A stretch of DNA of 6,313 nucleotides from an uncultured Lachnospiraceae bacterium (GCA_947177105.1 CAMWTF010000153.1:1-6313); one strand, 5' to 3'. Counted from the stretch's first letter, positions 1-6,231 are shown. The notes: generated by a model from the letters alone, not told the origin. Program-made: numbers and translations.

Positions 1-994
1 TCCCTGCACCCGTTTTGTCAACAGCCTGCTGTATGCGGGCGGGGGGATCTTTGGCGCTCTGGTGGCGATCAGGGGCGGCATCAGCGTGGGCAGGCTGTCC
101 TGCTTTTTGAGTTATGCCAACCAGTACACCAAGCCCTTCAACGAAAGCTCCGGCGTGCTCACGGAACTGCCGAACTCCATCGCCTGCGCCGCCCGGATCT
201 TTGAACTGATCGAGGAGGAGGCCCAGGCGCCGGATGCGGAGAATGCCAAGGCGCTAACGGACGCCCGGGGCAATGTGCAGCTGGAGCATGTGTATTTCCA
301 GTATGTGCCTGATAAAAAGCTGATACAGGATTTTAACCTGAGCGTGAAGCCGGGCCAGAGGGTGGCTATTGTGGGCCCCACCGGCTGCGGCAAAACCACG
401 ATTATCAATTTGTTGATGCGGTTCTATGACGTGGACCAGGGGTGTATCAGGGTGGATGGAACGGATATCCGGGATCTGACCCGGGGAAGTCTGCGCACCA
501 GCTACGGCATGGTGCTGCAGGAGACCTGGCTGCGGGCCGGGACGATCCTGGACAACATCCGCATGGGCAGGCCCCAGGCCACGGAGGAAGAGGTGATTGC
601 CGCCGCCAGGGCCGCCCATGCCCATAGCTTTATCAAGCGTCTGCCGGAGGGGTATCACACCGTGATCACCGAGGACGGGGGAAGCCTGTCTCAGGGACAG
701 AAGCAGCTGCTGTGTATTGCCAGGGTCATGCTGTGCCTGCCGCCCATGCTGATCCTGGACGAGGCCACTTCCTCCATAGACACCCGCACCGAGATACGGA
801 TTCAGAAAGCCTTTGCCCGCATGATGGAGGGGAGGACCAGCTTTATTGTGGCCCATCGTCTGTCCACCATCCGGGAGGCGGATATTATCCTGGTCATGAA
901 AGACGGCAATATCATCGAGCAGGGTAGTCATGAGAGCCTGCTGGCCCAGGGAGGTTTTTATAAGAACCTTTACAACAGCCAGTTTGCGGGATAA
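1..994 (+). CDS. ABC exporter half-transporter, MdlB-like (5' truncated by window edge)
   Basis: This is the C-terminal part of an ABC exporter of the fused membrane-ATPase type. It moves substrates out across the cytoplasmic membrane using ATP and usually works as a dimer with a second half-transporter. The reading frame is open from the window edge (first full codon at base 2), so the GTG at 62 is internal. Numbering from base 2, residues 1-50 are the end of the membrane domain (NSLLYAGGG...GALVAIRGG, then the YANQYTKPFNE stretch typical of the last helix). The ATPase domain follows: Walker A GPTGCGKT at 125-132, Q-loop glutamine 173, signature LSQGQ at 219-223, Walker B ILDEA with catalytic Glu 244, D-loop SSID, and H-loop His 275. 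All catalytic residues are intact, so this half appears ATPase-competent. LSQGQ in place of LSGGQ is common in this subfamily. The partner gene probably lies upstream, out of view. Substrate is unknown. Confidence 0.92.
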   Translation, partial: PCTRFVNSLLYAGGGIFGALVAIRGGISVGRLSCFLSYANQYTKPFNESSGVLTELPNSIACAARIFELIEEEAQAPDAENAKALTDARGNVQLEHVYFQYVPDKKLIQDFNLSVKPGQRVAIVGPTGCGKTTIINLLMRFYDVDQGCIRVDGTDIRDLTRGSLRTSYGMVLQETWLRAGTILDNIRMGRPQATEEEVIAAARAAHAHSFIKRLPEGYHTVITEDGGSLSQGQKQLLCIARVMLCLPPMLILDEATSSIDTRTEIRIQKAFARMMEGRTSFIVAHRLSTIREADIILVMKDGNIIEQGSHESLLAQGGFYKNLYNSQFAG

Positions 995-1017
995 TCAAAG
1001 ATGCTGTAAGCGATCTT

Positions 1018-1023
1018 TATAAG
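1018..1023 (+). promoter_or_regulatory. Possible -10 element for the regulator/kinase genes
   Basis: TATAAG (5 of 6 matches to TATAAT) lies in the 67-nt gap before the response regulator gene. No convincing -35 hexamer sits 16-18 nt upstream; the gap there reads TCAAAG. It is either a weak promoter or chance, and the regulator could also be reached by readthrough from the exporter gene. Confidence 0.25.
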
Positions 1024-1044
1024 GCTCTGCGCAGAAAAAGAGCC
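1023..1044 (+). other. Small hairpin in the leader of the response regulator gene
   Basis: GGCTCT (1023-1028) and AGAGCC (1039-1044) are perfect 6-bp complementary arms around a 10-nt loop. The hairpin lies between the exporter stop codon and the regulator Shine-Dalgarno. There is no T-run after it on the plus strand, so it is not a clear intrinsic terminator. It could be a weak attenuator, an mRNA processing site or chance. Confidence 0.35.
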
Positions 1045-1061
1045 ATATCAGGGAGGCGTAT

Positions 1062-1736
1062 ATGTACAAAATCTTGATTGTGGAGGACGATGAGGGAATC
1101 GCTCAGTCCCTGTCCCGGCAGATTGCCAGCTGGGATATGGAGCCCCGATGCGTGGAGGATTTTCATAAGGTGATGCAGGAGTTTGCCGCTTTTGAGCCTC
1201 AGCTGGTGCTGCTGGATATTATGCTGCCCTTTTATAACGGCTACTACTGGTGCAGCGAGATCCGACGGGTTTCCAAGGTGCCGATTATCTTTTTGTCCTC
1301 TGCGTCCGATAATATGAACATCGTTATGGCTATGAACATGGGCGGGGATGACTTTATCGCCAAGCCCTTTGATATGGCGGTGCTGATCTCCAAGATCCAG
1401 GCCCTGCTGCGCAGAACCTATGATTTTGGCGCTGCTCTGCCGGTGTTAGAGCACCGGGGGGCGCTGCTAAACACAGGGGACAATACTCTGACCTACCGGG
1501 GAGAGCAGATTCCCCTGAGCAAAAATGAGTATCGAATTATGCTGTCCCTGCTTGAGAGCAAGGGTCAGGTGGTAAGCCGGGAGCGGCTGATGGAAAAGCT
1601 GTGGGAGACGGACAGTTTTGTGGATGACAATACGCTGACAGTCAACGTAAACCGCCTGCGTAAGAAGCTGGAAGCGGCCGGGCTGGAGGATTTTATCACC
1701 ACAAAGTTCGGCGTGGGCTATCTGGTCTGCGGCTGA
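1062..1736 (+). CDS. bceR: BceR-like response regulator, OmpR/PhoB family
   Basis: A DNA-binding response regulator of 224 residues, the usual length. The N-terminal receiver domain (about 3-115) has the acidic pair Asp9/Asp10, phosphoacceptor Asp52 in LLDIMLP, Ser79 at the switch Thr/Ser position and Lys101 in AKPF. The stretch NGYYWCSEIRRVSKVPIIFLSSASDN and the following MNMGGDDFIAKPFD are very characteristic of regulators paired with BceS-type kinases. A winged-helix domain (about 126-222) carries the recognition-helix and wing pattern DDNTLTVNVNRLRKKL...GVGYLV. The start is firm: GGGAGG at 1051-1056 sits 5 nt before the ATG. It should be phosphorylated by the kinase encoded 82 nt downstream and activate the transporter genes through the operator at 2996-3009. 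The exact inducing antibiotic cannot be read from the sequence, and the gene symbol is by family. Confidence 0.93.
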   Translation: MYKILIVEDDEGIAQSLSRQIASWDMEPRCVEDFHKVMQEFAAFEPQLVLLDIMLPFYNGYYWCSEIRRVSKVPIIFLSSASDNMNIVMAMNMGGDDFIAKPFDMAVLISKIQALLRRTYDFGAALPVLEHRGALLNTGDNTLTYRGEQIPLSKNEYRIMLSLLESKGQVVSRERLMEKLWETDSFVDDNTLTVNVNRLRKKLEAAGLEDFITTKFGVGYLVCG

Positions 1737-1758
1737 CAGCGCCAGACAGCGCTTTCTG
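1735..1758 (+). repeat. Short direct repeat and near-palindrome between regulator and kinase genes
   Basis: GACAGCGC occurs at 1735-1742 and again at 1745-1752, a 10-bp period beginning in the regulator's stop codon. The second copy lies in CAGACAGCGCTTTCTG (1743-1758), a 16-bp palindrome with 7 of 8 pairs. The copies can also fold as AGCGC (1738-1742) with GCGCT (1749-1753) and a 6-nt loop, followed by three Ts. The stem is too short and the T-tract too poor to call a terminator. The remaining gap up to the kinase start has no other clear signal except its ribosome binding site. Confidence 0.35.
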
Positions 1759-1824
1759 CCAAAGGCCGTTCGGAAATCTAATCCGTGCTGTTTAGGTGAC
1801 AGGAATAGGTACGAGGACATGATT

Positions 1825-2985
1825 ATGAGACATTTTATATGGATATATTTCAGGCAGCAGAAAAGGCATATTTTGACCTGTCTGCTGTTTTGCGTTATTT
1901 TTTCTGTTATTTTCTTGCTATACCGACTGCCCTTTTCTGCCATAGTGTATCCGCTCTTGCTCTGCATGGTGGCGGGGCTGGGGATTATGGGCATTGACTT
2001 GGTTCTGACCTATCGGCGCTATGCCGCTTTGCGGCAGACTCTGGATGTCGTAGGGCTGGAGTTGGATCAGGAAATTTTGCCGGGAAAAGAATCTGCATAT
2101 TCCCGGGAGGGAGAGGGAAGCCCTAACGGGCGCCTGCAGACAGCATATGGCGAGGAAAGCGCCCGAGAACATTTTCAGCCAGAGGAGGGCTGTGCCTGGG
2201 AGCTGCTGCAGGAAATGCTTTATGGGCAGGGAGAGCTTAATCCCGAGAGAGGCGGCTGGGAGGTGCGCATCTACCGGGAGATGGTGAGACAGCTGCTGCT
2301 GGAGCAGAGGCGATGGCAGGATATTATGCAGATACGCCATCAGGATACAGTGGACTACTACACTACATGGGTTCACCAGATCAAGACACCTATCGCCGCC
2401 ATGGGGCTGGTTTTGCAGCAGGAGGACACAGAGGACGCCCGCAGGCTCAGTGAGGAGCTGCAGCGCATAGAGCAGTATGTGGATATGGTGCTGACCTATC
2501 TGCGGCTGGGCAGCAGGGAGACGGACTATGTGTTTATTCAGGTGGATCTGGACAAGCTGCTTCGCGGGTGCGTCAGGAAATATGCCGGACAGTTTATCCG
2601 CAGGCATCTGGCGCTGGATTACCATAACATAAACTGCCAGGTGCTGACGGATGAGAAATGGCTGGCTTTTGTGGTGGAGCAGGTGCTTTCCAACGCCTTG
2701 AAATATACCAGGGAAGGGAGTGTCAGTATCTATCTGGAATCGCCCTGCACTCTGTGCATCCGGGATACAGGTATAGGCATCGCCCCGGAGGACTTGCCAC
2801 GGATTTTTGAAAAGGGATACACAGGCTATAACGGGCGCAGCGACAAGAAGGCCACAGGTCTGGGGCTGTATCTGTGCAGGCAGATCTGCGAACGGCTGAA
2901 ATCCACCATCACTGCGGAGTCTGTACTTGGGGAGGGAACCATCATCCGCATCGGCCTGGGCCGCGAGGTGCTGGAGGTGGAATAA
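1825..2985 (+). CDS. bceS: BceS-like intramembrane-sensing histidine kinase
   Basis: A sensor kinase with two N-terminal helices (about 15-34 and 38-61, numbering from base 1825) joined by only a few residues. It has no extracellular sensor domain, which is the hallmark of kinases that sense through a Bce-type transporter. After a long hydrophilic linker comes the H-box WVHQIKTPI with phosphoacceptor His184, then the dimerisation helices (EELQRIEQYVDMVLTYLRL). The ATP-binding domain follows: N-box EQVLSNALKYT (Asn290), G1 box DTGIGI (about 314-319), an F-box-like LPRIFEKGYTG segment, and G2 box GLGL (about 345-348). I prefer ATG 1825 because GAGGA at 1813-1817 is 7 nt upstream; the in-frame ATG at 1819 would be only 1 nt away and would add two residues. 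At 386 residues it is about 50 longer than the B. subtilis BceS I recall (about 334), the excess being in the linker. No terminator follows, so readthrough into the transporter genes is possible. Confidence 0.92.
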   Translation: MRHFIWIYFRQQKRHILTCLLFCVIFSVIFLLYRLPFSAIVYPLLLCMVAGLGIMGIDLVLTYRRYAALRQTLDVVGLELDQEILPGKESAYSREGEGSPNGRLQTAYGEESAREHFQPEEGCAWELLQEMLYGQGELNPERGGWEVRIYREMVRQLLLEQRRWQDIMQIRHQDTVDYYTTWVHQIKTPIAAMGLVLQQEDTEDARRLSEELQRIEQYVDMVLTYLRLGSRETDYVFIQVDLDKLLRGCVRKYAGQFIRRHLALDYHNINCQVLTDEKWLAFVVEQVLSNALKYTREGSVSIYLESPCTLCIRDTGIGIAPEDLPRIFEKGYTGYNGRSDKKATGLGLYLCRQICERLKSTITAESVLGEGTIIRIGLGREVLEVE

Positions 2986-2995
2986 AACATACTTG

Positions 2996-3009
2996 TGACA
3001 AAAATGTAA
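2996..3009 (+). promoter_or_regulatory. Predicted BceR-type operator
   Basis: TGACA (2996-3000), AAAA, TGTAA (3005-3009) form an interrupted inverted repeat fitting TNACA-N4-TGTAA, the binding pattern I recall for BceR-like regulators of Firmicutes. It lies 11 nt after the kinase stop codon and about 55 nt upstream of a perfect -10, a suitable place for an activator. The regulator encoded in this window is the obvious ligand. The match is seen in the sequence; binding is inferred. Confidence 0.72.
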
Positions 3010-3021
3010 GATTTATGCGGG

Positions 3022-3031
3022 AAAATGTAAG
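3022..3031 (+). promoter_or_regulatory. Secondary half-site, second copy of AAAATGTAAG
   Basis: AAAATGTAAG occurs at 3001-3010, overlapping the operator's right arm, and is repeated exactly at 3022-3031. The start-to-start distance is 21 bp, about two helical turns, so both copies face the same side of the DNA. The second copy lacks the left TNACA arm (the bases there are GCGGG). This is typical of cooperative binding by OmpR-family dimers and places a regulator next to RNA polymerase. Confidence 0.55.
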
Positions 3032-3040
3032 TTGATTCGA

Positions 3041-3069
3041 TGGCGGTTATTTCCACTATTTTTTATAAT
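3041..3069 (+). promoter_or_regulatory. Predicted activator-dependent promoter of the transporter genes
   Basis: A perfect -10 hexamer TATAAT lies at 3064-3069. The hexamer 17 nt upstream (TGGCGG at 3041-3046) is a poor -35, which fits a promoter that needs an activator bound at the adjacent sites 2996-3031. TTGATT at 3032-3037 resembles a -35 but its 26-nt spacing is too long. The transcript would start near 3076, leaving a leader of roughly 130 nt before the ATPase start codon. Confidence 0.6.
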
Positions 3070-3082
3070 GAGTCCATAATCA

Positions 3083-3134
3083 AAAAGCTGTTGCCAAGAG
3101 ATGAAGCATCTGTGGAAACTGCCGGATGGCTTTT
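3083..3134 (+). other. Potential folded element in the transporter mRNA leader
   Basis: AGATG (3099-3103) pairs with CATCT (3107-3111) around a 3-nt loop. The stem continues after a small internal loop as CCA (3094-3096) with TGG (3113-3115). AAAAGC (3083-3088) could pair with GCTTTT (3129-3134) to enclose it. I recognise no known riboswitch or T-box. The leader outside this element shows only a ribosome binding site and the alternative start described at 3153. This is folding by eye and may be chance. Confidence 0.25.
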
Positions 3135-3152
3135 CAGGCGGAGGAAGAGAGC

Positions 3153-3365
3153 ATGGATGCAGAGAAAGATAATGCAGCGCAGGCAGCAGGGAATATGGAG
3201 GAAATATATGAGCATATTGGAAGTCAGAGAAGTGAAAAAGACCTACACCACCCGTCTGGGCAGCAATCGGGTGGAGGCGCTGAAGAATGTATCCTTCAGC
3301 GTGGAACAGGGCGAATACGTGGCGATCATGGGCGAATCCGGATCCGGCAAGACCACTTTGCTTAA
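3153..3365 (+). other. Possible overlapping leader ORF with strong Shine-Dalgarno
   Basis: GGAGG at 3140-3144 stands 8 nt before ATG 3153, as good a start signal as any in the window. It opens a 70-codon frame (MDAEKDNAAQAAGNMEEIYEHIG...) in a different phase from the ATPase gene. The frame runs through the ATPase ribosome binding site and start and ends at 3365. Beyond 3208 the frame is merely the shadow of the Walker A coding region, so a functional protein is unlikely. If initiated, it would matter as a translational regulator of the ATPase. A second, in-frame ATG at 3157 would add 17 basic residues to the ATPase but has 12-nt spacing to the same Shine-Dalgarno. Confidence 0.2.
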
Positions 3366-4095
3366 TATTCTGGCGGCGCTTGATAAGCCTACCGGGGGCA
3401 GCGTGATTCTCGGGGGCCAGGATCTGGGACGCCTTAAGGAATCCACAGTGGCGGCTTTCCGCAGGGATAACCTGGGTTTCGTGTTCCAGGATTTCAATCT
3501 GCTGGACACTTTTACCCTGGAGGACAATATCTATCTGCCTCTGGTGCTGGCCGGCAAACGCCATGATGAGATGCGTGTGCGGCTGCAGCCCATTGCGGAG
3601 CAGCTGGGCATCACGGAGCTGCTGAAAAAGTATCCTTATGAGGTGTCCGGCGGCCAGAAGCAGCGCGCGGCGGTGGCCAGAGCGCTGATCACCGGCCCTA
3701 AGCTGGTGCTGGCGGACGAGCCTACAGGGGCGCTTGATTCCCGGGCCACGGACGAATTGCTGCGTTTGTTTGCAGGGATCAATCAGAGCGGGCAGACCAT
3801 TTTGATGGTGACTCATTCGGTCAAGGCCGCCAGCCATGCGGGGCGGGTGCTTTTTATCCGGGACGGCGAGGTGTTCCATCAGATCTACCGGGGCAGCAGC
3901 ACCAACGAGCAGTTGTATCAGAAGATATCGGATACTCTGACGCTGCTGGCCACCCAGCCGGGGCGCATGGGAACGCAGCCCCAGTCAGAGTCCCAGCCGG
4001 GCTACGTGGAAAACCAGCCACAGACAGCATCCAGACCGGACAATATGCCTTCCCAGGGGCAGCAGGCTATGAACAGAGGGGAGGGAACGGTATGA
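3208..4095 (+). CDS. bceA: BceA-like ABC transporter ATP-binding protein with extended C-terminal tail
   Basis: The cytoplasmic ATPase of a Bce-type peptide-antibiotic detoxification transporter, partner of the permease encoded next. Numbering from ATG 3208 (295 residues): Walker A GESGSGKT 42-49, Q-loop Gln94, signature VSGGQ 146-150, Walker B LVLADEP with Asp170/Glu171, D-loop ALDS, and H-loop His203. The segment RDGEVFHQIYRG...ISDTLTLLAT (about 218-249) is the usual family ending. Start choice: GGAGG at 3197-3201 is 6 nt from ATG 3208, and MSILEV aligns with the normal N-terminus. The frame is open back to an ATG at 3040, but that codon lies upstream of the promoter -10 and has no Shine-Dalgarno. 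Odd feature: residues 250-295 form a Gln/Pro-rich tail of degenerate 13-residue repeats, making the protein about 40 residues longer than the roughly 253-residue B. subtilis BceA I recall. Its stop overlaps the permease start by 4 nt (ATGA), implying coupled translation. Confidence 0.93.
   Translation: MSILEVREVKKTYTTRLGSNRVEALKNVSFSVEQGEYVAIMGESGSGKTTLLNILAALDKPTGGSVILGGQDLGRLKESTVAAFRRDNLGFVFQDFNLLDTFTLEDNIYLPLVLAGKRHDEMRVRLQPIAEQLGITELLKKYPYEVSGGQKQRAAVARALITGPKLVLADEPTGALDSRATDELLRLFAGINQSGQTILMVTHSVKAASHAGRVLFIRDGEVFHQIYRGSSTNEQLYQKISDTLTLLATQPGRMGTQPQSESQPGYVENQPQTASRPDNMPSQGQQAMNRGEGTV
3955..4071 (+). repeat. Degenerate 39-bp (13-codon) tandem repeats in the ATPase tail
   Basis: There are three consecutive 39-bp units at 3955-3993, 3994-4032 and 4033-4071. 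The encoded units are QPGRMGTQPQSES, QPGYVENQPQTAS and RPDNMPSQGQQAM. Units 1 and 2 match at 28 of 39 bases by my count, while unit 3 is much more diverged (17 of 39 against unit 2). The region is rich in Gln, Pro, Ser and Gly, with no hydrophobic core, so it is probably disordered. Confidence 0.55.
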
Positions 4096-6128
4096 AGATC
4101 GGTTTCTATCCCCGCCTGGCATGGTCGGGCATTCGGAAAAACAAGGAGCTTTACATCCCTTACCTGCTGACCGGCATGGGCATGATTATGATGTACTATA
4201 TTGTGAGTTATCTGTATACGGGCACTCTGCTGAATAACGTGCGGGGCGGCGATATTGTTGCAGTGTTCATGGGACTGGGACGTTTTGTGATCGGAGCGTT
4301 TTCTGTCATTTTCCTATTCTACACCCACTCATTCCTGATCCGCAGACGCAAGAGGGAGTTTGGATTGTACAGTATCCTGGGGATGAACAAGTTCAACCTG
4401 GCCCGGATCATGATCTGGGAGAGCGTGATGGTGATATGCATCAGTCTGGTGTCGGGGCTGGCATTTGGAATCCTTTTTTCCAAGCTGGCGGAACTGCTGA
4501 TGAATTATATCCTGCGGGCGGATGTGAATTATTCCATGAGGATTAACCCGGAAAATGTGAAGCAGACCGTGATTCTGTACCTGATTATTTACCTGCTGAT
4601 TCTGGTGGTGACACTGAGGCAGGTTCATATGGCGGATCCCATACAGCTGCTGCGCAGTGAGAATGTGGGGGAGCGTCCGCCTAAGGCAAACTGGCCCATG
4701 GCGCTGGCCGGAGCTGCGCTCCTGGGGTTTGCTTACTATCTGGCAGTTTCCATCGAGGATCCCATTGCGGCCATGCTGTGGTTCTTTTTGGCGGTGCTGC
4801 TGGTAATCGGGGGCACATATCTGCTGTTCATTGCGGGAAGTGTGGCGCTGTGCAGGCTGCTGCAGAAGAATAAGCGATACTATTATAAAACCAACCATTT
4901 TGTGTCCGTTTCCTCCATGGTCTACCGCATGAAGCGCAACGGCGCAGGACTGGCCTCCATCTGTATTCTGTGTACCATGGTGCTGGTCATGCTGTCCTCC
5001 ACGGTGTGCCTGTACGGCGGGCAGGAGAGCAGCCTGCGATCCCGGTATCCTCGGAATATCATGACGGACAACCGGGCGGACAGCTATGAGCAGCTGCGGG
5101 AGGAAAACTATGCTCCCATAAGAGCCGCCATCGAAGAGGTGCTGAATGCCCACGGGCAGACAGCTGCGGCCCACAATGTTTTGGACTATTCCTATGTAGT
5201 TCTGGAGGGAGTGTTTCACGACGGTATTATGGAGACCAGTGCTTCCGATACGTATCAGCTTGACGGTAACACTTATCAGAATATGTGGGAGATATTTGTA
5301 GTATCTCTGGCGGATTACAACCGTCTTATGGGGACGCAGGAGACTTTGGAGCCGGGACAGCTGCTGATGTATACCACCAAGATGTGGTTTCGGCAGGACA
5401 GCATGCAGTTTGCGGGAACAGAACAGACGTGGCAGTGCAAAAGGGCAAAAAGTTTTGTGGACAACGGCACAGACAGTATGCAGATCATTCCCTCTATGTT
5501 CCTCTTTGTGGAGGATGTGGAAAGCTTTATCCGGCCCATGACAGGATGGGTGGATTTCTATGGGTATCCTCTGCTGCGATACGACTGGATCTATGGTTTT
5601 GACTTAGACTGTTCATTGGATGAGCAGGGAACGATCTTCTATGAAATTAAGGGAAAGTTAAGTCAGCTGCCGGAACTGGCGCTGCACTGCAGCGCAGAAT
5701 CCGTGGCAGCGAACCGCAGCACTTATCGGGAGATGTACGGCGGCCTGTTTTTCCTGGGGATCATGCTGAGTATTGTATTTGTATTCGCCACCACACTGAT
5801 CATGTATTACAAGCAGATCTCCGAGGGATACGAGGACCAGAGCCGCTTTGAGATCCTGCAAAAGGTGGGCATGACCAGAAAGGAGGTTAAAAAGACCATC
5901 AACAGCCAGGTGATGACTGTGTTTTTCCTGCCTCTGCTGGTGGCCGGAATCCATCTGGGTTTCGCTTTCCCGTTCCTGTATAAGGGGCTCATGCTGTTGA
6001 ACTTCAACAACCTGTGGCTGCTGCTGCAGGTGGCCATAGCGGCTTATCTGCTCTTTGGCCTGGGGTATGTGGTGGTATACCGCGTCACCTCCAGGGCCTA
6101 CTATCATCTGGTGGGCGGCGCAAAGTAA
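4092..6128 (+). CDS. bceB: BceB-like ABC transporter permease with large extracellular domain (FtsX family)
   Basis: The membrane subunit of the Bce-type transporter, 678 residues, within the normal family size. By eye there are ten helices: about 20-43, 57-78, 108-130, 157-175, 203-220, 228-252 and 286-308, then 550-572, 606-630 and 641-662. The stretch 309-549 between helices 7 and 8 is the large extracellular domain expected to recognise the peptide antibiotic or its lipid-linked target. Both FtsX-type coupling segments are visible: RRRKREFGLYSILGMNK (84-100) and SRFEILQKVGMTRKEVKK (584-601). The ATG overlaps the ATPase stop as ATGA, with GGAGGG ending at 4085, 6 nt upstream. In this family the permease also contacts and controls the BceS-type kinase, so it acts as sensor and exporter/target-protector. 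The extracellular domain varies strongly between family members, so the substrate (bacitracin-like, lantibiotic, defensin or other) cannot be assigned here. Confidence 0.94.
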   Translation: MKIGFYPRLAWSGIRKNKELYIPYLLTGMGMIMMYYIVSYLYTGTLLNNVRGGDIVAVFMGLGRFVIGAFSVIFLFYTHSFLIRRRKREFGLYSILGMNKFNLARIMIWESVMVICISLVSGLAFGILFSKLAELLMNYILRADVNYSMRINPENVKQTVILYLIIYLLILVVTLRQVHMADPIQLLRSENVGERPPKANWPMALAGAALLGFAYYLAVSIEDPIAAMLWFFLAVLLVIGGTYLLFIAGSVALCRLLQKNKRYYYKTNHFVSVSSMVYRMKRNGAGLASICILCTMVLVMLSSTVCLYGGQESSLRSRYPRNIMTDNRADSYEQLREENYAPIRAAIEEVLNAHGQTAAAHNVLDYSYVVLEGVFHDGIMETSASDTYQLDGNTYQNMWEIFVVSLADYNRLMGTQETLEPGQLLMYTTKMWFRQDSMQFAGTEQTWQCKRAKSFVDNGTDSMQIIPSMFLFVEDVESFIRPMTGWVDFYGYPLLRYDWIYGFDLDCSLDEQGTIFYEIKGKLSQLPELALHCSAESVAANRSTYREMYGGLFFLGIMLSIVFVFATTLIMYYKQISEGYEDQSRFEILQKVGMTRKEVKKTINSQVMTVFFLPLLVAGIHLGFAFPFLYKGLMLLNFNNLWLLLQVAIAAYLLFGLGYVVVYRVTSRAYYHLVGGAK

Positions 6129-6133
6129 GACAG

Positions 6134-6184
6134 CACGAAAAAGAGTGAAAATTTTCGAGAAAAAGCAAAATTGTGGAATTTTTT
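6134..6184 (+). terminator. AT-rich hairpins after the permease gene; weak terminator at best
   Basis: AAAATT (6167-6172), loop GTGG, AATTTT (6177-6182) form a 6-bp all-A/T stem running into a T-tract that ends at 6184. Upstream, CACGAAAA (6134-6141) can pair imperfectly with TTTTCGAG (6152-6159). Neither has the GC-rich stem of a good intrinsic terminator. The operon may end here inefficiently or by another mechanism. Confidence 0.28.
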
Positions 6185-6202
6185 GAAATAGCAAAAAAAA
6201 GG

Positions 6203-6231
6203 TTGCAATTTTCGTGGAAATATATTATAGT
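6203..6231 (+). promoter_or_regulatory. Predicted sigma-A-type promoter of the tRNA gene
   Basis: TTGCAA (6203-6208) and TATAGT (6226-6231) are separated by 17 nt, a good housekeeping promoter. Transcription would begin near 6238, about 22 nt before the mature tRNA 5' end, a normal short leader for RNase P processing. Confidence 0.65.

Noticed and set aside
62..64. GTG at 62 as the start of the exporter gene
   Set aside because: The frame is open to the window edge and the upstream codons encode a membrane helix typical of this family; the gene simply continues out of the window.
659..673. LSQGQ instead of LSGGQ in the exporter signature (coding 656-670 region) as a sign of a degenerate ATPase
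   Set aside because: This variant is common in MdlB-like half-transporters, and Walker A, Walker B Glu and H-loop His are intact.
254..931. Long minus-strand open frames opposite the exporter, and similar ones opposite the kinase, ATPase and permease genes
   Set aside because: They lack Shine-Dalgarno sites and recognisable domains and lie wholly against well-supported plus-strand genes. They are shadows of GC-biased codon use.
3032..3037. TTGATT as the -35 of the transporter promoter
   Set aside because: It is 26 nt from the TATAAT, far beyond the usual 16-18 nt. It is kept only as a note beside the half-site.
3040..3207. N-terminal extension of the ATPase from ATG 3040 (56 more residues)
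   Set aside because: No Shine-Dalgarno precedes it, the extension has no family counterpart, and the predicted -10 (3064-3069) lies inside it, so a transcript from that promoter would not contain the ATG.
3070..3207. A riboswitch or T-box in the ATPase leader
   Set aside because: No T-box consensus, no known riboswitch core and no terminator before the gene are visible; only a small hairpin can be drawn.
6147..6156. GAAAATTTTC palindrome as an operator on its own
   Set aside because: A 10-bp A/T-dominated palindrome is expected by chance in such AT-rich DNA; it is mentioned only as part of the wider repeated-word pattern.
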